Origin: Rosistilla oblonga
GTDB lineage: Bacteria > Planctomycetota > Planctomycetia > Pirellulales > Pirellulaceae
Assembly (NCBI RefSeq): GCF_007751715.1
Contig: NZ_CP036292.1
Location: 6,331,339 to 6,395,338 of the forward strand
Direction of reading: 5' to 3'
Length of the DNA: 64,000 nucleotides
This document shows positions 59,974 through 64,000 of this stretch, one piece after another (the first letter of the stretch is position 1; every line of letters begins with the position of its first letter). Below the pieces are notes generated by a model. It ran no database searches, was not told where the DNA came from, and worked only from the letters and a program-made list of their open reading frames with translations. Both the position numbers and the translations under genes were made by a program.

Positions 59974-61908
59974 TTAAACCGCGCTCAGCTCTTTGACCAT
60001 CTCGACCAACGCGATCACGTTTTCGACAGGCGTCTGTTGGAACACACCGTGGCCAAGGTTAAAGATATGACCAGGCCGCCCGCCCGCTTGCTGCAGCACC
60101 ATCGCCGCCCGCTCTTTGATCAATTCGGGCGTTCCCAACAAAACGGCAGGCTCCAGATTGCCTTGCACCGGCCGGTCGGCACCGATCATCTTCCAGGCGG
60201 CATCGAGATCGATCCGCCAATCGACGCCGACGACCGTCCGCCGATCACCTCGCATCAACGGCAACAGCATCGGATTGCCGGTTCCGAAGTTGATCACCGG
60301 TACGCTCGGGTCGACTCCTTCGAAGATGTGCCGCATGTGTGGCAACACGAACTGCTTGTAATCGTTGGTCGACAGGCAACCGACCCAGCTGTCGAACAAT
60401 TGAACACAGTTGGCTCCGGCGGCGATCTGTTCGTTCAAATAGAGCACGATCGCTCGCGACAACCGGCTCATCAACGCATTCCAAGCCCCAGGATCGGTGT
60501 ACATCAATTGCTTGGTATTGGTGTAGGCGCGGCTGCCGCCCCCCTCGATCGCATAACTGGCAAGCGTGAATGGGGAACCCGAGAACCCGATCACTGGGAT
60601 CTCGTCGGGCATGTCGGCTCGCGTTTGCCGAACGGTATCATAAACGAACTGCATGCTGCCCGGTTCGTCCAACTCTTTCACGCGATCGACTTGCGCCCCG
60701 CCGCGAATCGGATTGTGGATCACCGGGCCGTCTCCCTTGACGAACTCCAGGTCGAAGCCGAGTGGTTCCAGGATCGGCAACAGATCCGAGAAGATGATCG
60801 CCGCGTCGACCCCCAGCTTGTCGACAGCGGTGCACATCACTTCGCTGCACAGCTGAGGATTTTTGCACAGATCCAGGAAGCTGGTCTTGGCTCGGACCTC
60901 GCGATATTCGGCCATGTAGCGTCCGGCTTGACGCATCAACCAAATCGGCGTCCGCTCGGTTGGTTCTCCTCGGCAAGCTTTCAAAAACAAGCTCTGCTGC
61001 CACGCCGGTCCAGTCGTCTCTGCTGCGTTCATCGGTAACTCATCGTGTATTGGCATCATCTGAATGGTATGCCGATTGGTATGGATCTCGCCCGCTCGGC
61101 GAGCGGTGTCGACAACGAGATGTCCCATCTTGGGATGCTCAGGTTCCAGATCGACACGAATCTCCGACTCCTCCAGCATCTGGCTGGTCGTCGGGCCAAT
61201 CGACGCAACCACCATCCGCTTCAGCCCCTGCCGCAATTCGTTGACCAATTTCAGCTCTTCGGCACAGCGCAGCAGGTTCACCGCTTGGTGAGCACTTGTG
61301 AACATCACCACATCGCGCTGCCCCGACGCCAACGCTCGCACGTTCTGTCGCAGCAAAGTCTGGTCTTCCGGGAAATCCCACGCATACGGACGAACCGGAA
61401 AAACCGTCGCTCCCCGCGCTTCCAAGCCCGCGATCAAACTGGTGTTCGTGACGCCGTATTCCTGCAGCCCGACATTCTGATTGACCAGCGAGACGTTTTC
61501 GTCGAGCGTCGTCAACAACTCTCGCCACGTGTTCGGCTCGGGAACCCGATGCGTCGGCTTCAGCCCCACTTCTTTCATCGCCGCGACCGGCTTGGGACCG
61601 CGACAAACGGTCACGATGTCCGACAGCGAATCCAAAAACTTCTGGTTGTCCAGATGCTTCTCCGTCGCTCGCAACAGATGCCGGAACCCAACGCCGGTCG
61701 TCAAGATCACGACGCCGATCTGTCCCGTCATCACCTTGTAGGCAAAATCGATCGCGTCGCGATTTGGTTCGATCGGAACCTCGCGCATCGAGGGACTGAC
61801 AAACGCAACGCCGCCATGCTTTTCGATCATCCGCTTCAGATCGTCAGCCCGGCGGCTTTCGAGTGCTGCAACGCGCAGGCCGCCAAAATCTGGTTTTCGA
61901 TCCGTCAT
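59974..61908 (-). CDS. hemDE: HemD-HemE fusion: uroporphyrinogen-III synthase / uroporphyrinogen decarboxylase
   Basis: 644 aa, one uninterrupted frame from ATG 61908. Residues 1-285 are HemD-like: LRVAALESRRADDLKRMIEK, VILTTGVGFRHLL, and VVMFTSAHQAVNLL with VASIGPTTSQML. This enzyme cyclises hydroxymethylbilane to uroporphyrinogen III. Residues about 293-644 are a full-length HemE: TPIWLMRQAGRYMAEYRE, IFSDLLPILEPLGF (catalytic Asp), GGGSRAYTNTK, and GHIFNLGHGV (active-site His). It decarboxylates uroporphyrinogen III to coproporphyrinogen III. The two consecutive heme-pathway steps are thus joined, separated by a short linker (HTNRHTIQMMPIHDELP). It starts 65 nt after the DUF4159 gene and may be cotranscribed with it. 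An internal ATG (61032) could in principle start free HemE, but it lacks a good ribosome site. Confidence 0.92.
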   Translation of the reverse strand: MTDRKPDFGGLRVAALESRRADDLKRMIEKHGGVAFVSPSMREVPIEPNRDAIDFAYKVMTGQIGVVILTTGVGFRHLLRATEKHLDNQKFLDSLSDIVTVCRGPKPVAAMKEVGLKPTHRVPEPNTWRELLTTLDENVSLVNQNVGLQEYGVTNTSLIAGLEARGATVFPVRPYAWDFPEDQTLLRQNVRALASGQRDVVMFTSAHQAVNLLRCAEELKLVNELRQGLKRMVVASIGPTTSQMLEESEIRVDLEPEHPKMGHLVVDTARRAGEIHTNRHTIQMMPIHDELPMNAAETTGPAWQQSLFLKACRGEPTERTPIWLMRQAGRYMAEYREVRAKTSFLDLCKNPQLCSEVMCTAVDKLGVDAAIIFSDLLPILEPLGFDLEFVKGDGPVIHNPIRGGAQVDRVKELDEPGSMQFVYDTVRQTRADMPDEIPVIGFSGSPFTLASYAIEGGGSRAYTNTKQLMYTDPGAWNALMSRLSRAIVLYLNEQIAAGANCVQLFDSWVGCLSTNDYKQFVLPHMRHIFEGVDPSVPVINFGTGNPMLLPLMRGDRRTVVGVDWRIDLDAAWKMIGADRPVQGNLEPAVLLGTPELIKERAAMVLQQAGGRPGHIFNLGHGVFQQTPVENVIALVEMVKELSAV

Positions 61909-61973
61909 GGGAATTTCGCCTTCCGCTGGTATATCGCGATTCGGTGGGGGACAAACCAGTTTGTCTTACCCCG

Positions 61974-64000
61974 TTACTGCAGCATTGCATAGAGGATCAG
62001 ATTAATTCCAATCTTGGCCGCGTCCACCGTGTCGTAGCCGGCGCACTGAATCCCGCCTTGATTTTCCAACGCGCAACTGAGATCAAACGGAGAGAAGAAG
62101 ACGCAATCGCGATCGTCCTGCCGCATCACTTCGATTAACGGCGCGCCGACCTTCTGGCTGACCACGATCCCCGACTCTCCTTCGACCGGCTTCCGCAGCG
62201 TCACCGACGACAGGTTGTATCCGCGGAACCGCGACGTAAACGCCTCGTGATCGGCAGCCAATGGCGACAGCGGAACGCCCGGCAACACAAGCTGCATCTC
62301 GCGGCGGAACGACTGAGTGAATTCGTCGTTGCCGCAGATCGCTCCCGCAAAAATGGTCCCGCCGCCGGTCAAGAAATCGTGGAGCACGTTCCGCTGGGCT
62401 TCGGTCAGCGTGAAACTGTAGCGACCGTGCATAAAGACGATGCTATAATCCTGCAACGTCTTGGCATCGAAGCCGGCCATCTCGGCCGGGCTGGCGATCT
62501 CGGTGGCAACCTGCCGCCGCATCCATTCCATCAAGTTCGGTAGCGCTCGCGGCGCTTCGTCCCCACCGGCGCCGATCTCCAATTGAGGAACGATCAACGT
62601 ATTCCGCGGCGACATCGCCAGATCGGTCTGCGGCACCAAGACGGTCTGTCCGTCCAGCTTGTCCCGCAACCGGCGTCCGGTCGCATAAGCGATCACGTTT
62701 TGCCCCAAGTGCGCCGCCGTTTCGATCGCCGGTTTCCAACGGTCCGGCAATTCGCGGCGTCCCGTCGGATCGCTCAGCTCCCACAAACAGGCCAGCGAAA
62801 CCGGACTGTAGACGATGCTGGTCCGGCAGCACGCCTGAACGCCATACAACCAGAAGTTGTCCGGCATCTTGGTCGGCTTCAAACGATACTCCGCATGCCA
62901 GATCGGATGATCGACCGGCAGCTTCTCCAACGGCGCATCGAACAACTCCTCGACCAACTGCCGTAGCGATTGTTCGAACTCGCGGCTCGGCTGGCATCCG
63001 CTGGCCGCTGTTGCTTGAGCGAAGATGAAGCCCCCCTGCTCGACATACTGTTTCAGCACATCGCGTTGTTGTGCCGTCGTCACAAGCGGCCCGCTGCCGC
63101 TGATAAACAAGACGGGCGACTTCAGCAGTTCCTCGACCGACGCACCAGCCAGTTGAACCGTTTGCCATGTCAGATCCTGCTGCCACTTGCGTTCCACGTG
63201 ATGCGTCAACTGACGCAGCGCGTCGGGATGCCAGTTCCAATCGGATGCCACGCCGTGTTGCAAGCGGCTGATCACCACCTGCCGCTTCCCCTTGGCAAGG
63301 AACAGCAGCGCGAACGACGTGCCGACCGTGGGAATACTGTCGTCGTGCCCGACGCCGCGCCAAAAGCCTTCGAAACCATCCTGACGTTTCAGTAGATATT
63401 CAGCTCCTTCGCGATACCAATCGTGCCCACCGATCAATCGATGTCCAGTCAAACGACCGACGCGTTCCAACGCATAAAGATAATACAGCCCATGCACCCG
63501 CACGCCTGGATTCGCCGACACAAGAAAATTCTTCCCCAACCAGTCCAAGCCCGCTTGGATCGGATCGCGCTCGTCGATGTCGGCTCCGCAGCACTGGATC
63601 ATCCCTTTTTCGATCCTCGCCTGGCTCTTGCCCGTTCGCCCGCGAGTGATCACCAGCGATGCGATCCCGGCGCACGTCATGCTTCCGCTGGCGGGAGCCC
63701 CTTTTGCGGTGGAGGAATAGGTCCAGCCTCCCTGACGCTGCTGGCGACGCAGCCAATAGTCTTCGGCGATCTCGAACACTTCCTTCGAAACCGCCACGCC
63801 CCGTTCCTCCGCAGCGCTTAGCGCCAGCAGAGCGAACTGCGAATTCGAGGGATCGCCGTTTCCTTGCCCTGTCTGATACGGCCATCCGCCCGGTTGCATC
63901 GGACCGTCGTCGCGGCGGATCATCAAATTTTCCAGCAGCCGCACGTTGGTCAGGATCGTCGCCAGATCGCGAGCCTGCCGCGCCTGGCAAAAGACCATCG
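61974..64000 (-). CDS. DUF4159 / prenyltransferase-like protein (5' end outside window)
   Basis: At least 674 aa; the frame is open to the window edge. No signal peptide follows the first Met (63998), and the chain begins mid-domain, so the true start is probably outside. Residues 1-240 resemble squalene-cyclase/prenyltransferase alpha-alpha repeats (QPGGWPYQT, RQGGWTYSS, GFEGFWRGVG). Residues about 265-440 are a class-I-glutaminase-like or DUF4159 fold (PVLFISGSGPLVTTAQQRDV, QGGFIFAQA). A second DUF4159 copy lies at about 540-670 (YSIVFMHGRYSFTLTEAQRN, FLTGGGTIFAGAICG, then GINLILYAML). Function is unknown in the family, which is common in planctomycetes. The tandem DUF4159-like halves are visible here. 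Heme synthesis is the next gene, 65 nt away, without a known functional link. Confidence 0.8.
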   Translation of the reverse strand, partial: MVFCQARQARDLATILTNVRLLENLMIRRDDGPMQPGGWPYQTGQGNGDPSNSQFALLALSAAEERGVAVSKEVFEIAEDYWLRRQQRQGGWTYSSTAKGAPASGSMTCAGIASLVITRGRTGKSQARIEKGMIQCCGADIDERDPIQAGLDWLGKNFLVSANPGVRVHGLYYLYALERVGRLTGHRLIGGHDWYREGAEYLLKRQDGFEGFWRGVGHDDSIPTVGTSFALLFLAKGKRQVVISRLQHGVASDWNWHPDALRQLTHHVERKWQQDLTWQTVQLAGASVEELLKSPVLFISGSGPLVTTAQQRDVLKQYVEQGGFIFAQATAASGCQPSREFEQSLRQLVEELFDAPLEKLPVDHPIWHAEYRLKPTKMPDNFWLYGVQACCRTSIVYSPVSLACLWELSDPTGRRELPDRWKPAIETAAHLGQNVIAYATGRRLRDKLDGQTVLVPQTDLAMSPRNTLIVPQLEIGAGGDEAPRALPNLMEWMRRQVATEIASPAEMAGFDAKTLQDYSIVFMHGRYSFTLTEAQRNVLHDFLTGGGTIFAGAICGNDEFTQSFRREMQLVLPGVPLSPLAADHEAFTSRFRGYNLSSVTLRKPVEGESGIVVSQKVGAPLIEVMRQDDRDCVFFSPFDLSCALENQGGIQCAGYDTVDAAKIGINLILYAMLQ

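Noticed and set aside
61032-61034. Internal ATG as a separate hemE start
   Set aside because: The frame is continuous with HemD, no stop or ribosome site separates them, and the linker is short.

Overview
The window looks like a chromosomal segment of a planctomycete, probably Pirellulales (Rhodopirellula/Rosistilla-like). The support is three giant proteins with LEPR-XLL-type N-termini, dockerin I repeats at the end of the two complete ones, GEVED and cadherin-like (tandem-95) modules, a DUF4159 protein and a planctomycete-style Tad/Flp pilus cluster. No mobile element, CRISPR array, tRNA or rRNA was recognised. All genes except one small TPR gene lie on the minus strand.

Region 1 (1-52598) holds three giant genes in tandem on the minus strand: giant-3 (32880-52598, 6572 aa), giant-2 (12789-32750, 6653 aa) and giant-1 (1-12408, at least 4136 aa, cut by the window edge). 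They are colinear paralogs. The shared order is LEPR-XLL head, metallopeptidase-like region, PPC-like modules and a long parallel beta-helix passenger. Then come a ~100-residue 'DG...FEF' repeat family, GEVED, cadherin-like repeats and a dockerin pair (last three not reached in giant-1). Only giant-1 keeps HExxHxxGxxH sites (two). At the same places giant-2 and giant-3 have lost the catalytic residues. Giant-3 also has an array of about 11 DxDxDG-type loops inside one repeat, and another repeat inserted inside its GEVED domain.

Region 2 (52599-53918) is a divergent intergenic region with a candidate promoter for giant-3, then a plus-strand TPR gene, then a GC-rich hairpin between convergent genes.

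Region 3 (53919-59295) is a partial Tad/Flp pilus locus, read on the minus strand as flp pilin, a 36-aa membrane protein, cpaA prepilin peptidase, a ~400-bp gap with three stem-loops, cpaB, cpaC secretin and cpaE. The ATPase (cpaF/tadA), tadB, tadC and minor pilins are not here.

Region 4 (59296-64000) has a gene-free stretch with large hairpins, a hemD-hemE fusion for uroporphyrinogen III synthesis and decarboxylation, and a partial DUF4159/prenyltransferase-like protein.

A reasonable working picture is a cell-surface locus: a thin Tad pilus next to giant, probably calcium-binding surface proteins derived from a metallopeptidase ancestor. The co-function of pilus and giant proteins is inference from proximity only.
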